Source: Aphanizomenon flos-aquae FACHB-1287 (GTDB lineage: Bacteria; Cyanobacteriota; Cyanobacteriia; Cyanobacteriales; Nostocaceae). Taken from it: a stretch of DNA of 64,000 nt. Below the pieces are notes generated by a model. It ran no database searches. It was not told the DNA's origin and was given only the letters and a program-made list of their open reading frames with translations. Position numbers and translations under genes: made by a program. This document shows positions 38,055-47,471 of this stretch, piece by piece (within the stretch, counting starts at the first letter, position 1; each line of letters begins with the position of its first letter). The stretch covers positions 62,001 through 126,000 of the forward strand of contig NZ_JACJTO010000005.1 in assembly GCF_014698755.1 (NCBI RefSeq), given 5' to 3'.

Positions 38055-39224
38055 ATGTACCAAACAAAGCAACTATCCCTAAAGGAAACTATGAATCTTG
38101 CTGAATTGGGGACAATGGAAATACTAGAGAATATTACTGATCATGAAGAACCATCAATTGAGAGCTTAGATCAGGTAATATATGAAGATACTGCAATTAT
38201 CGAAAACTTGGAATCAGAAGAACGCGATGGCGATGACATGGCCGCGGCCCGTCCTTCGGGATATAATAAAACCGAAAATGATGATGCTGTGGGCGCATTT
38301 TTTAAAGAAATGGCACGTTATCCACTACTCAAACCCGATGAAGAGGTGGAATTGGCCCGACGAGTCAGATTTTTAGAGGAAGTTAAGGAATTGCAAGCAG
38401 CTTTAGAATTGGAACTGGGATCCCACCCTAGTAAAATCCAGATAGCTTCTCGGTTACAAATGACAGAAAAGCAACTGGAAAGCCGCTTGTATCAGGGTAG
38501 AGTCGCTAAACGAAAAATGATTCGTTCCAATCTCAGGTTAGTTGTGTCTATTGCTAAACGATATTTAAATCGTGGTGTCCCTTTTCTTGATTTAATTCAA
38601 GAAGGCGCAATGGGTTTAAACCGCGCTTCCGAAAAATTTGATCCCGATAAGGGATATAAGTTTTCTACCTATGCTTATTGGTGGATTAGACAGGCGATTA
38701 CAAGGGCGATCGCTAATGATGCCAGAACTATTCGCTTACCAATCCATATTGTTGAAAAACTTAATAAACTAAAAAAGGCTCAACGGGAACTCAAGCAAAA
38801 ACTCGCTCGTAATCCTACAGAAGCGGAAATGGCCGAGGCTTTGGAAATTACGGTTCACCAACTACGTCAACTTCAACAACTCCGACGACAGGCCCTTTCA
38901 CTTAACCACCGTGTCGGTAAAGAAGAAGACACAGAGTTAATGGACTTGCTGGAAGATGAAGATAACCAGTCTCCCGAAGCAAAAATGAACGAAAACATGA
39001 TGCGTCAGGAGATTTGGGAAGTTTTAGGTGATGTACTTACACCTAGGGAAAAAGATGTTATTTCCCTGCGCTATGGACTGATCAGCAGCGAACCCTGTAC
39101 CCTGGAAGAGGTAGGTAATATGTTTAATCTTTCCCGAGAACGAGTCCGTCAAATCCAAAGTAAGGCGATGCGAAAGTTACGTCGTCCTCACATAGCCAAG
39201 CGTTTAAAAGGATGGTTGGTATAA
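38055..39224 (+). CDS. Group 2 sigma-70 factor (possibly SigC)
   Basis: A 389-residue primary-like sigma factor. Region 1.2 (DAVGAFFKEMARYPLLKPDEEVELARRV), region 2 (NLRLVVSIAKRYLNRGVPFLDLIQEGAMGL and FSTYAYWWIRQAITRAI), region 3, and region 4 (LEEVGNMFNLSRERVRQIQSKAMRKLR) are complete. The acidic N-terminus lacks region 1.1 of SigA, so it is group 2. The FFKEMARYPLL form resembles SigC as I recall it, but I do not assign the name. Start is uncertain: ATG 38055, or ATG 38091, which has AAAGGA at a better distance. Confidence 0.9.
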   Translation: MYQTKQLSLKETMNLAELGTMEILENITDHEEPSIESLDQVIYEDTAIIENLESEERDGDDMAAARPSGYNKTENDDAVGAFFKEMARYPLLKPDEEVELARRVRFLEEVKELQAALELELGSHPSKIQIASRLQMTEKQLESRLYQGRVAKRKMIRSNLRLVVSIAKRYLNRGVPFLDLIQEGAMGLNRASEKFDPDKGYKFSTYAYWWIRQAITRAIANDARTIRLPIHIVEKLNKLKKAQRELKQKLARNPTEAEMAEALEITVHQLRQLQQLRRQALSLNHRVGKEEDTELMDLLEDEDNQSPEAKMNENMMRQEIWEVLGDVLTPREKDVISLRYGLISSEPCTLEEVGNMFNLSRERVRQIQSKAMRKLRRPHIAKRLKGWLV

Positions 39225-39228
39225 GATA

Positions 39229-39333
39229 TTAGTTATTAGTCAGTGGTCATTAGTCAGTGGTCAGTGGTTAAAAAATTTATCCATTTAGATATAAACTACG
39301 AACTGTAGACAATAGACTATGGACTAATGACTA
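39229..39333. repeat. Short heptamer-type repeats (STRR)
   Basis: Degenerate direct repeats of AGTCAGTGGTCA/TTAGTCA type just after the sigma gene, continuing to GACTAATGACTAATGACC right at the start of the next gene. Short tandemly repeated repetitive sequences of this kind are typical of heterocystous cyanobacteria. Confidence 0.8.
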
Positions 39334-39828
39334 ATGACCGCTAATACTAATTTAATTATCCGCTTTGTCCAACCTAGCGATTCTCATACCTTGTTTACAT
39401 TAATTCAAGGACTTGCAGAATATGAAAAACTATCTGATGCTGTCATTGGTAATGCTGAAGCTCTCAAAGATCATTTATTCGGTTCACAAAAATATATAGA
39501 CGCAATCCTAGCTGAATTTGCGGGTAAAGCTGTGGGTTTTGCCATATTTTTTCATAATTATTCGACATTTCTCACTAAACCAGGAATTTACCTGGAAGAT
39601 ATCTTTATTTTGCCAGAATATCGCCGTCAAGGCATTGGTAAAGCACTTTTGGCAAAAGTAGCTCAAATAGCTATAGAAAGGGATTGTGGGCGCTTAGAGT
39701 GGAGTGTTTTAGATTGGAATGTCTCAGCCCAAGCATTTTACCGGAATATGGGAGCAGATATTTTAGAAGATTGGCGGATTTGTCGTGTGACTGAAAAGGA
39801 TCTCATCCAATTAGCAAATCAAAAATGA
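39334..39828 (+). CDS. GNAT family N-acetyltransferase
   Basis: A 164-residue acetyltransferase of the GCN5 fold, closest in plan to the diamine/spermidine acetyltransferase-like branch: opening IRFVQPSDSHTLFTLIQGLAEYEKL, acetyl-CoA loop EYRRQGIGKALLAKVAQIA (about 105-123), and WNVSAQAFYRNMGA near the C-terminus. The substrate is not known. The start codon sits in the STRR repeat, with no clear ribosome-binding site. Confidence 0.85.
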   Translation: MTANTNLIIRFVQPSDSHTLFTLIQGLAEYEKLSDAVIGNAEALKDHLFGSQKYIDAILAEFAGKAVGFAIFFHNYSTFLTKPGIYLEDIFILPEYRRQGIGKALLAKVAQIAIERDCGRLEWSVLDWNVSAQAFYRNMGADILEDWRICRVTEKDLIQLANQK

Positions 39829-40091
39829 AGTTTAAAAGATCAAGATCAATGATAAATTTGGTAAACTCCTCTTTTATCCTTCATTATCAATTTATTTTTG
39901 CTAATCTAAAATTTAAATTTACATAAATTTACATTTTGCCAAAACCATGAAAATATCAACCAATTAATCCCCAATTCTCAATTATTAGAGCCAAGTTTGA
40001 CAGCCTGTCGTTTGACTAATGCAACGAAATCAAATGAGAATTATAGAGGATATTTGCATCAAGTCAGATATTGTTGTAGAGAGAACACCAG

Positions 40092-40430
40092 ATGAAAAAA
40101 ATTATCTCCGTATTACTGTTAAGCGTAGCTATCTTCACTTTTGCCTTTACCAGTCCCGCTTCAGCGGCAGATACAGTTAGTGGAGCCGCATTATTTAAGG
40201 CTAATTGCGCTCAGTGTCACGTTGGAGGCGGAAATTTAGTTAATCGTGCTAAAACCTTGAAAAAGGAAGCTTTAGAAAAGTACAATATGTACTCTGCTGA
40301 AGCAATTATCGCCCAAGTTACTCACGGTAAAGGAGCTATGCCAGCTTTTGGTAAGAGGTTAAAAGCAGACCAAATAGAAAATGTTGCTGCTTATATATTA
40401 GAACAAGCTGATAATGGCTGGGAAAAGTAA
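40092..40430 (+). CDS. petJ: Cytochrome c6 (cytochrome c553)
   Basis: A 112-residue secreted electron carrier: signal peptide of about 25 residues (cleavage near ASA-AD), haem motif CAQCH (about 39-43), axial Met in KGAMPAFG (about 83-89) and terminal [14 protein letters not shown]. It transfers electrons in the thylakoid lumen from cytochrome b6f to photosystem I or cytochrome oxidase, replacing plastocyanin under low copper. The segment after the haem ([16 protein letters not shown]) is somewhat basic and differs from the common NAGGKN form, so this may be one of several petJ-like copies. Confidence 0.93.
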   Translation: MKKIISVLLLSVAIFTFAFTSPASAADTVSGAALFKANCAQCHVGGGNLVNRAKTLKKEALEKYNMYSAEAIIAQVTHGKGAMPAFGKRLKADQIENVAAYILEQADNGWEK

Positions 40431-40461
40431 GTTTATGTCTGATTTAATGGCTTAACAATGT

Positions 40462-40480
40462 GCGGGGCTTTGAGTCCCGC
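40462..40480. terminator. Hairpin downstream of petJ
   Basis: GCGGGGCT-TTG-AGTCCCGC forms an 8-bp stem with one G-T pair, 31 bp after the petJ stop. The following bases are not a pure T run, so it could be a terminator or one of the dispersed palindromes. Confidence 0.5.
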
Positions 40481-40516
40481 CAAGTATTTTTACTGAACTT
40501 AATTGATTACCAAGTA

Positions 40517-40580
40517 TATGGCGATTATAAATCGCTACTACACAAAAAAAAGTCTACCTGCGCGGACTATTAATCAATTT
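40517..40580. repeat. Dispersed palindromic repeat (TGGCGATTATAAATCGCTA family)
   Basis: Contains GGCGATTATAAATCGC, a palindrome, followed by CTACACAAA and GTCTACCTGCGCGGAC. The same family, inverted, occurs at 47360-47462 before the sulfate-binding gene. Confidence 0.7.
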
Positions 40581-40636
40581 TTGCTGTATTCTCAATTTTC
40601 AAACAAATAATTAATTATCAAAACTAGCTATCAAAT

Positions 40637-41947
40637 ATGGGGTTATCAACTTTTATTATACAACAGCGAGAAAAAGAAGCTGAAGCATTGAAAACTTTTC
40701 TTTGCTATAGTCTCATGGCTTCAGTAGCATTACATATTGGGGTACTAGCTTTAAGTATTAATAGGTTTTTTCTCAGAGTTCCTGAAGTTAGAGAAGAACC
40801 AATTGAAGTCACAATTCTGGAAACCGTACCCCAGAAAGTAGTTGAACCATTAGTAAAGACAAAATTGCTACCAAAAATAAATTCTGACGCTGGAGGTGGA
40901 AATCAAGGTGGTGGAATTTCCATACCCACAAAAACAGCTATCAGTATAATAAAGTCTTCTGTCGCACCCGTAACTAAACAAAACCCACCAAAAACCAGTA
41001 ATAATTTTATTACAAAACAATCTCAAATACTTACCAGTCCCGAACCAAGGACAGCACCAAAACCGGTAAAAATTAATCCAACTGAAAATACCAGTTCTGA
41101 GCCGACGATAAGAACAAACCCGGTAAAAACCAACCCAATAGAGAAATTAGATGAAAACTCCAATAACCTCGCGTCTACTCCACCCCAAGCAAATACAAAA
41201 ACCGCAGATATCCCTCACAATTCTACCACTTCCACACAGTTACCCCAGAATATAAATAGTTTAAACAATTTAGGCGATCGCTTGGGAAATAATTTAGATA
41301 AAGGTACTGGTGTAGGAAAAGGTTCTGGTAATGGTGTAGGTACTGGTGTAGGAAAAGGTTCTGGTAATGGTGTTGGGAATGAGATTGGGAATAAACAAAA
41401 ACCAGAAAATACACCAGTAGCTACCGCGACCAAACCTCCCAAGGAAAATGGTTCTACATTGAATCGTGCAGATTGTATTCAGTGTAAAATTAAATACCCA
41501 GATAGTGCTAGACGGCGGGGCGCGGAAGGAAATCCAGAAGTTTCTATTAATACTGATTTGAATGGCAACGTTACGCAGGTAAGACTAATCCGTTCTAGTG
41601 GAGATAGGGAACTAGACGAAGCTGCTCAAAAAGCTGCACAAGAGTGGAAATTAACACCCACAGAAGGGGGAAGAGAAGGAGTAAAAGCCTCAGTTAATTT
41701 TGCTATTAAAGGGACACAGCGTCACCGTCAACTTCAAGAACGTCAAACAAAAAAAGAGAGAGAAGTCGCTAAGAAAAAACCTGAAAAAGAAACTTTTACT
41801 TCTAATTCTGTAGAATCTTCTCAAGGTAATCAAAGAAAAACAACTCCTATTATTACCGATGTTCCTACCGAAAATACAACTAGACGTAACCCAGCATCTG
41901 CACCTTCTGAAAGTAAATCATCTACTGAGTCTAATAGTGATTTATAA
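40637..41947 (+). CDS. TonB family energy-transducing protein
   Basis: A 436-residue protein. N-terminal single membrane helix (about 22-42), then a long Pro/Lys/Asn-rich periplasmic spanner with Gly repeats GTGVGKGSGNGV, then a TonB C-terminal domain (KIKYPDSARRRGAEGNPEVSI ... VRLIRSSGDRELDEAAQKAAQEWKL, about 283-353), which contacts outer-membrane receptors. Odd features: a C-x-x-C (DCIQCK) directly before the TonB domain and a basic, low-complexity tail of about 80 residues after it. The next gene is a TonB-dependent receptor. ExbB/ExbD are not in this window. Confidence 0.85.
   Translation: MGLSTFIIQQREKEAEALKTFLCYSLMASVALHIGVLALSINRFFLRVPEVREEPIEVTILETVPQKVVEPLVKTKLLPKINSDAGGGNQGGGISIPTKTAISIIKSSVAPVTKQNPPKTSNNFITKQSQILTSPEPRTAPKPVKINPTENTSSEPTIRTNPVKTNPIEKLDENSNNLASTPPQANTKTADIPHNSTTSTQLPQNINSLNNLGDRLGNNLDKGTGVGKGSGNGVGTGVGKGSGNGVGNEIGNKQKPENTPVATATKPPKENGSTLNRADCIQCKIKYPDSARRRGAEGNPEVSINTDLNGNVTQVRLIRSSGDRELDEAAQKAAQEWKLTPTEGGREGVKASVNFAIKGTQRHRQLQERQTKKEREVAKKKPEKETFTSNSVESSQGNQRKTTPIITDVPTENTTRRNPASAPSESKSSTESNSDL
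41303..41374 (+). repeat. 36-bp tandem duplication inside the TonB gene
   Basis: Two units, 41303-41338 and 41339-41374, identical but for the last base. Each encodes GTGVGKGSGNGV in the flexible spanner. Confidence 0.95.
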
Positions 41948-42060
41948 GATACCAGACCTATTGAAGATTACAACTATGACAGATTGTCTTTTGACAGGAT
42001 TTCTATTAATAGGGAAAATCTCAATTAGTGATTGTTATTACCGGGTGTGAGTTGAGCAAT

Positions 42061-44145
42061 ATGAATAAGAGTTTTTTTGTCTTACCAGTCTCCCTGCTGA
42101 GTTTACTGATAGCACTTCCTGGAGTTGCTGCTGATAACGAACATGATCAGAATACAGTAAAGTCAGATATTCCTAATTTAAATGAAATTGAATTACCTGT
42201 CACAAATGCTGAATTATTAACTCAACAACCAGGAGAAAACGAAGTTAAAACAGAACCTAAATCAGAATCAGATTTAACTCCTACAAATGATGCAGATATA
42301 TTTGTAGAAACTATTGGAGAAAAAGACATTCTCCCCGAATCTACTCCTACTTATGTAATTGAAAAAGAGGAAATTAAAAAACAGAGTGCAACCAGCGTTG
42401 CTGATGTTTTAAAAAAAATGCCCGGTTTTGCAATTAATAATGTAGGACATGGTGCAGATATTCACACAGGTACATATTATCGAGGAGCTTCTATTGACCA
42501 ATCTGTATTTCTAATTAATGGTAGACCAATTAATACAAATATTAGTACCTATCATGGTGCAACAGATTTAAATAGCATTCCTGTAGAGGCTATTGAAAGG
42601 GTAGAATTATACAGTGGTACTGCTTCTTCTTTATATGGTTCTTCAGCCTTTGGTGGAGTTGTGAATATTATCACAAAAGCAGGTTATGGTCAACCAAAAC
42701 TAACTGGAAGTTTAGAATTTGGCTCATTAAATTTAAATAATCAACAGTTAACTTATGGTGGTTCAACTAATAAGGTAAAATACAATTTTAGTTTTCAAAG
42801 GTTCTTTATAGATAACCGTTATCCTGTTCCCGTCGGGGCTGCGAATAGAGATAGTCAAGGATATTTATCTAATGCAGATACGTCTACCAGCACTTATTTT
42901 GGTAGTGTGGGTATAGATTTAGATCCTAAAAATTCTTTAACTTTAGATGTAACTACTCTCAGTAGTCGTCGAGGTTTAATTTATTTTGGTTTCCCCTTAC
43001 AAAAAGATAGATTAGATCATGATGGTTTGAACGTTGGGTTATCTTGGAAAACTCGACTAGGTAAAGATGAAAATTCCAATTTAACAACTACATTGGGTTA
43101 CAATCGAGATTATTTTAGCACTTATGGACCAACAGGAGCGACATTTTACAGGACTGGAATTTTAGATACACAACAATTCAAAACCAGGATAGATCATGAA
43201 TGGAAACTCACTGAAAATAATCAATTGCGCTGGGGTTTAGACCTAAAAAATACAGATTTAATTGGCAATGTTTTGAGTACGAATCCTGTCCTAATTCCTA
43301 AAAATGAAAAAGAAGATAGAAGTGTTTTAAATACAGCTTTATTCGCTGTTAATACTTGGAAAATTAGCGATACTTTCCAAATAGATTTAGGGTTAAGACA
43401 AAGCTTTGATAGCCAATTTGGTAGTTATTTTAATCCCAGTGGAGGTTTACGTTATAATGTTAATCCAATAGTCGCATTTCGTGGTAGTTGGGCGGGGGCA
43501 CAACGGAATCCTGGATTAGATCAATTATATGTTTTTGATACGGTTCATAATTGGAATCCTAACCCTGATTTAAAACCAGAAACTGGTTCTAATTGGACTG
43601 CGGGAGTAGATATCAAATTCTCGGAAAAACTGTTAGGACAATTTACTTATTTTGGAAATAGTTTAGATAATCGTTTGGGAATAATTAGTGGAAAATGGCA
43701 AAATATAGGTTTAGTTGATACCAATGGTTTAGAAACAGGATTACAATTAAAAGTTAGTCGTAATTGGTCAACTTTTCTTAACTACACTTATACAGATGCT
43801 CAAATCAAAACTGGCACAGAAAAAGGATTACAATTAGGATTAATTCCCTATTCTTGGCTACAAACTGGCATTGGTTATCAAAAAGATGGATGGGAGGGTA
43901 ATTTATATGCTACTTATAATAGTGGTTCTCGTCGTTCTATTTTTAATAACAGTAGTGCTGGAGACAAAAATACAGATTTTGCACCGTCTTTCTTTAATTT
44001 AGATTTTGGTGGTCGCATTCCTGTAAATAAAAACTTGGGAGTGACTTTTTACCTAGAAAATATATTAGGTGAACAATATGAAAAGGTAAATCGGATTTAT
44101 AGTCCTGGTTTTACTTTTCGTGTGGGTTTAAGTTCCAGTTTATAG
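42061..44145 (+). CDS. TonB-dependent outer-membrane receptor
   Basis: A 694-residue receptor. Start taken at ATG 42061, followed by a signal peptide (MNKSFFVLPVSLLSLLIALP, cleavage near VAA). An Asn/Glu-rich stretch (about 25-100) precedes the plug (ATSVADVLKKMPGFAINN, IDQSVFLINGRPIN, ERVELYSGTASSLYGSSAFGGVVNIITK), then a 22-strand barrel, ending in FTFRVGLSSSL. The ligand is not clear; vitamin B12 or an iron chelate would be usual. Paired with the upstream TonB gene, so the two likely work together. Confidence 0.92.
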   Translation: MNKSFFVLPVSLLSLLIALPGVAADNEHDQNTVKSDIPNLNEIELPVTNAELLTQQPGENEVKTEPKSESDLTPTNDADIFVETIGEKDILPESTPTYVIEKEEIKKQSATSVADVLKKMPGFAINNVGHGADIHTGTYYRGASIDQSVFLINGRPINTNISTYHGATDLNSIPVEAIERVELYSGTASSLYGSSAFGGVVNIITKAGYGQPKLTGSLEFGSLNLNNQQLTYGGSTNKVKYNFSFQRFFIDNRYPVPVGAANRDSQGYLSNADTSTSTYFGSVGIDLDPKNSLTLDVTTLSSRRGLIYFGFPLQKDRLDHDGLNVGLSWKTRLGKDENSNLTTTLGYNRDYFSTYGPTGATFYRTGILDTQQFKTRIDHEWKLTENNQLRWGLDLKNTDLIGNVLSTNPVLIPKNEKEDRSVLNTALFAVNTWKISDTFQIDLGLRQSFDSQFGSYFNPSGGLRYNVNPIVAFRGSWAGAQRNPGLDQLYVFDTVHNWNPNPDLKPETGSNWTAGVDIKFSEKLLGQFTYFGNSLDNRLGIISGKWQNIGLVDTNGLETGLQLKVSRNWSTFLNYTYTDAQIKTGTEKGLQLGLIPYSWLQTGIGYQKDGWEGNLYATYNSGSRRSIFNNSSAGDKNTDFAPSFFNLDFGGRIPVNKNLGVTFYLENILGEQYEKVNRIYSPGFTFRVGLSSSL

Positions 44146-44151
44146 GATTTT

Positions 44152-44396
44152 GTTGGGTTGCGCTGTTGCTTAACCCAGCCTACGGTTAGAATTTGTAGAA
44201 TTGTGTTGGGTTGCGCTGTTGCTTAACCCAACCTACGGTTAGAATTTGTAGAATTGTGTTGGGTTGCGCTGTTGCCTAACCCAATCTAAGGTTAGAATTT
44301 GTAGAATTGTGTTGGGTTGCGCTGTTGCTTAACCCAACCTACGGTTGGAATTTGTAGAATTGTGTTGGGTTGCGCTGTCGCTTAACCCAACCTACG
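44152..44396. repeat. Five 53-bp tandem palindromic repeats
   Basis: Units start at 44152, 44205, 44258, 44311 and 44364, exactly 53 bp apart; the last is cut short. Each contains GTTGGGTTGCGCTGTTGCTTAACCCAAC, which folds as a hairpin, plus GGTTAGAATTTGTAGAATT. Copies differ at only a few positions. It sits between the receptor and the convergent Uma2 gene. Confidence 0.95.
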
Positions 44397-44409
44397 ATTT
44401 TACAAGGTT

Positions 44410-45192
44410 CTACGGTTCTGGCTCAATTCCCAATTCCCGCAATTTAGCAGCTAATTTTTCTGCTCTTTGATATTCTCTATCTGCTCTTTGTCTTTCCTCC
44501 TTTGCTATTTGGCGTTCTTGTTCTGATATTTGGCGTTCTTGTGCTGCTTGTTCTGAACTCCACAGTAGTAAATTACCTGATTTATCCCACCAACGCAGCC
44601 AGTTCATGGTTTGTCCCAACCTTTCCCCAGACCAGATTCCCAGGTATAATTCCAATTGTGGAATCCACAGCCGCCCTTGGGTATCTACTGGGTGTAAAAT
44701 ATATTTACCATCTTGCAAATAACGGACTTCTAGACTACTATCATAGGGATCATAAGTCACATAAGTGGGTACTTGCAGAACTTGCTCGTAAAAATGCAGT
44801 TTCCCATAGGGTGGGGTTGACCGAATGGATAGTTCTCCTCCCTCTGCTTCTGAGAGAAATTCCATCACAATTGTGATTGCTGCACCATCTGTATTAGGGG
44901 TATAACTGCGACGAATTACCCCCTCTGGTACGGAATGTACTTGAGGAACATAAAACCAGTCTGGAGCTTTGACGACAATTTTTTTATTAACTGTTGCTAC
45001 CAGCCCCAAATTCGAGCCAATTAGCATTTCTGGCTGGATATATCCTGAAGCTCCCAAAGCATCGGTTAGAGCCGCTGCGAGGGCGGGTTGTTGAATATTT
45101 TCCACAGGATCATCTGGTAATATAAAATTAGCTGGTAGAGGTTCCCAGGTGATGGTTGTTTTAGCTTTGATAGACGGGGCTTCGAGTACCAT
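44410..45192 (-). CDS. Uma2 family (DUF820) putative endonuclease
   Basis: A 260-residue protein of the large cyanobacterial Uma2 family. Start chosen at ATG 45192 (MVLEAPS), with GAAGG upstream. The core carries KAPDWFYVP and a VMEFLSEAEGG strand-loop (about 115-130), then YEQVLQVPTYVTYDP, the PD-(D/E)xK-like layout of this family. The C-terminal ~45 residues are a Glu/Arg/Gln-rich coiled coil. Many paralogues occur per genome and roles are mostly unknown. Confidence 0.85.
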   Translation of the reverse strand: MVLEAPSIKAKTTITWEPLPANFILPDDPVENIQQPALAAALTDALGASGYIQPEMLIGSNLGLVATVNKKIVVKAPDWFYVPQVHSVPEGVIRRSYTPNTDGAAITIVMEFLSEAEGGELSIRSTPPYGKLHFYEQVLQVPTYVTYDPYDSSLEVRYLQDGKYILHPVDTQGRLWIPQLELYLGIWSGERLGQTMNWLRWWDKSGNLLLWSSEQAAQERQISEQERQIAKEERQRADREYQRAEKLAAKLRELGIEPEP

Positions 45193-45301
45193 TGTATTAA
45201 CCTTCAACCCGAAATATTTGTGCAAATTAATTAACAGTATATCAAAGTTGAGCCACTACCATTAATTTTGATTTAATTACTATTACCATCCTACAATTTT
45301 T

Positions 45302-45568
45302 TCACCAATTACTAATACTATTTTCATCCCAAACTTTTATTTTTAATTCTTGGAGATAATTTAACCCGTTTTGAATTTGTGCTTCTGTTCCTTGTAAGTC
45401 TAAATCAAACCAACCGTCACCTTCACCATTTGGTCCAAGAATTGCAGCTTTGATATTTACAGTCAAGCCGTATTCGGAAACTAGGTGAGAAATTACAGGT
45501 TCTTGATAATGATCTTGAGAAATTCTGACGAGAATGCTCTTATTTGTCAACTGATTTTTACTATTCAT
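45302..45568 (-). CDS. NIL-domain protein of the sulfate transport operon
   Basis: An 88-residue single-domain protein (VRISQDHYQEPVISHLVSEYGLTVNIKAAILGPNGEGDGWFDLDLQG in pieces), the small ferredoxin-like NIL fold seen at the C-terminus of methionine and other ABC ATPases. It follows cysW by about 56 bp on the same strand, so it is probably the last gene of a sulfate import operon. It may sense a sulfur metabolite; not shown. Confidence 0.85.
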   Translation of the reverse strand: MNSKNQLTNKSILVRISQDHYQEPVISHLVSEYGLTVNIKAAILGPNGEGDGWFDLDLQGTEAQIQNGLNYLQELKIKVWDENSISNW

Positions 45569-45624
45569 AACAACTCCTAAGATGTAATTTAATAGTTGAG
45601 TTATTACCCATTACGAATTACGAA

Positions 45625-46464
45625 TTATTCAACTTCTTTAATACGGGTTTTTCTTTCTAGAATTTCCTTGAGTATTAATGTAACAACGGCCAAAAGTGCC
45701 AAAATTACAGCCGCAGAAAAAGCCGCTTCGGTTTCATATTGTTTATAAGCATCTTCCACAAATAATGGTAAACTCTGGGTTGTATTAGCAATGTTACCAG
45801 ATACCACAGAAACTGCGCCAAATTCACCCATGGCTCTAGCATTTGTGAGGATTAAACCATAGAGTAAACCCCAGCGAATACTCGGTAAAGTTACTCGCCA
45901 AAAAATTTGCCAATCATTTGCACCTAATGTTCTGGCGGCTTCTTCTTGGTCTTTTCCAAATTCCTCTAAAATCGGAATTACTTCTCTGGCCACAAAAGGC
46001 ATACTCACAAAAGCTGTAGCCATAACCATGCCTGGAAAAGCAAAGATGATTTTAATATCTAATGCTTCTAACCAAGGTCCAAACCAGCCTTGTCTACCGT
46101 ACAATAAAACTATCATTAAACCGGCGACAACTGGAGAAATAGAAAAGGGTAAGTCGATGATACTAAGAACTATAGCACGTCCAGGGAATTTATGCCGAGC
46201 GATCGCCCAAGCCGCACATAAACCGAAAATTGCATTTACAGGAATAGCAATTACAGCTAATAATAAAGTTAACCAAGCTGCGTGGAGAAATTCCGGTTTT
46301 GTCAGGTTAGATAAAAATGGTCCAGTTCCCCTTTTAAAGGCTTCAAAAAAAACATTAATAGCGGGAATATATTGAACCAGAAATAAGTAGGAAATTGCCA
46401 CCCCAATTAAAACTGCTGGTACCCAACTTTGTTTTTTTAGATTTTTAACTTTATCTATTGTCAT
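45625..46464 (-). CDS. cysW: Sulfate ABC transporter permease CysW
   Basis: A 279-residue inner-membrane permease with about six membrane segments and the EAA loop [21 protein letters not shown] (about 172-192). It overlaps the upstream cysT by 14 bp, so translation is coupled. CysT and CysW form the channel of the sulfate/thiosulfate importer. The ATPase CysA is not encoded in this window. Confidence 0.95.
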   Translation of the reverse strand: MTIDKVKNLKKQSWVPAVLIGVAISYLFLVQYIPAINVFFEAFKRGTGPFLSNLTKPEFLHAAWLTLLLAVIAIPVNAIFGLCAAWAIARHKFPGRAIVLSIIDLPFSISPVVAGLMIVLLYGRQGWFGPWLEALDIKIIFAFPGMVMATAFVSMPFVAREVIPILEEFGKDQEEAARTLGANDWQIFWRVTLPSIRWGLLYGLILTNARAMGEFGAVSVVSGNIANTTQSLPLFVEDAYKQYETEAAFSAAVILALLAVVTLILKEILERKTRIKEVE

Positions 46465-47320
46465 ATCTTCTTGCCCAAGCTTGTAAGAAATTAATTGCTA
46501 ATAACATCACCAAGGAAATTCCTAATAAAACCACACCAATTACAGTTGCACCGGCATAGTCATATTGTTCCAAACGTTGGAAAATTAACACAGGTGCAAT
46601 CAAATCTTTATAGGGTGTATTAGAAGAAATAATTACTGTTGAACCATATTCTCCCACTGCACGGGAAAAACCTAAAGCCACACCGGTTAAAATCGTCGGA
46701 AATAGAGGAGGTAAAATCACTTTCCAGAAAGTCTGCCATTGAGAAGCGCCTAAACTCCAAGCCGCCTCTTCAATTTCTGCTTCCATTTCTTGAAGTACAG
46801 GTTGTACAGTTCGTACGACAAAGGGTAATGATATAAATACCATAGCTACTCCCACACCTAAACGAGTAAAGGAAACTTTAATTCCCATTGGTGCTAGTAA
46901 TGAACCTAGCCAGCCATTATCACTATAAACAGTTGCCAGTGTTAAACCAGCAACAGATGTTGGTAGCGCGAAAGGTAAATCCACTGTAGCATCAATAATC
47001 CGTTTAAAAGGAAAATCGTACCGCACCAATACCCAAGCAATCAAAGTTCCAAATACGCCATTAAGCAAAGCCGCAAATAATGATGTAACAAAAGTTACGC
47101 TATAAGTTGCCAATGCTAAATCATTAGTAGCAATTTCCCAAAACTTCGCCGGTGACTCCGTACCAGCCTTGAGAAACATGGCCATAATGGGAATAAATAA
47201 CATGATAGTTAAATATCCCAAAGTAATTCGCCAAGTCCAAGGAAGATGAATTAAATTATTTAAAAACACCCTCCAAACGGGAGTTTTAATATTAGTTTTT
47301 ACAGAAGAAGATACAGCCAT
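46451..47320 (-). CDS. cysT: Sulfate ABC transporter permease CysT
   Basis: A 289-residue permease, first of the pair, with [21 protein letters not shown] as EAA loop and a [13 protein letters not shown] motif usual for CysT/CysU. It lies downstream of the minus-strand sulfate-binding gene; a 150-bp gap with a dispersed repeat separates them. Confidence 0.95.
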   Translation of the reverse strand: MAVSSSVKTNIKTPVWRVFLNNLIHLPWTWRITLGYLTIMLFIPIMAMFLKAGTESPAKFWEIATNDLALATYSVTFVTSLFAALLNGVFGTLIAWVLVRYDFPFKRIIDATVDLPFALPTSVAGLTLATVYSDNGWLGSLLAPMGIKVSFTRLGVGVAMVFISLPFVVRTVQPVLQEMEAEIEEAAWSLGASQWQTFWKVILPPLFPTILTGVALGFSRAVGEYGSTVIISSNTPYKDLIAPVLIFQRLEQYDYAGATVIGVVLLGISLVMLLAINFLQAWARRYDNR

Positions 47321-47359
47321 AATTTAATCAGTTGTCAGTTGTTATTTAGAAAATTCAGG

Positions 47360-47462
47360 CGACTGGAAGTCACGACTACACAAGCAAAACGCGCGTGGAT
47401 TTTAAATTTTCCTAGTCCGCGTACGGACTTTGTTTGTATAGCCGTGATTTATAATCGATAGG
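47360..47462. repeat. Dispersed palindromic repeat between cysT and sbpA
   Basis: Contains GGCGACTGGAAGTCACGACTACACAAGC, AGTCCGCGTACGGACT and GCCGTGATTTATAATCGATAG. It is related to the repeat after petJ (40517-40580). Could modulate read-through from sbpA into cysTW. Confidence 0.7.
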
Positions 47463-47471
47463 ACTTGTCAA

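Noticed and set aside
41215-41442. Antisense frames opposite the TonB glycine repeats
   Set aside because: Repetitive antisense translations of a low-complexity region.
44152-44396. Tandem 53-bp repeats considered as a CRISPR array
   Set aside because: No variable spacers; the whole unit including the linker repeats.
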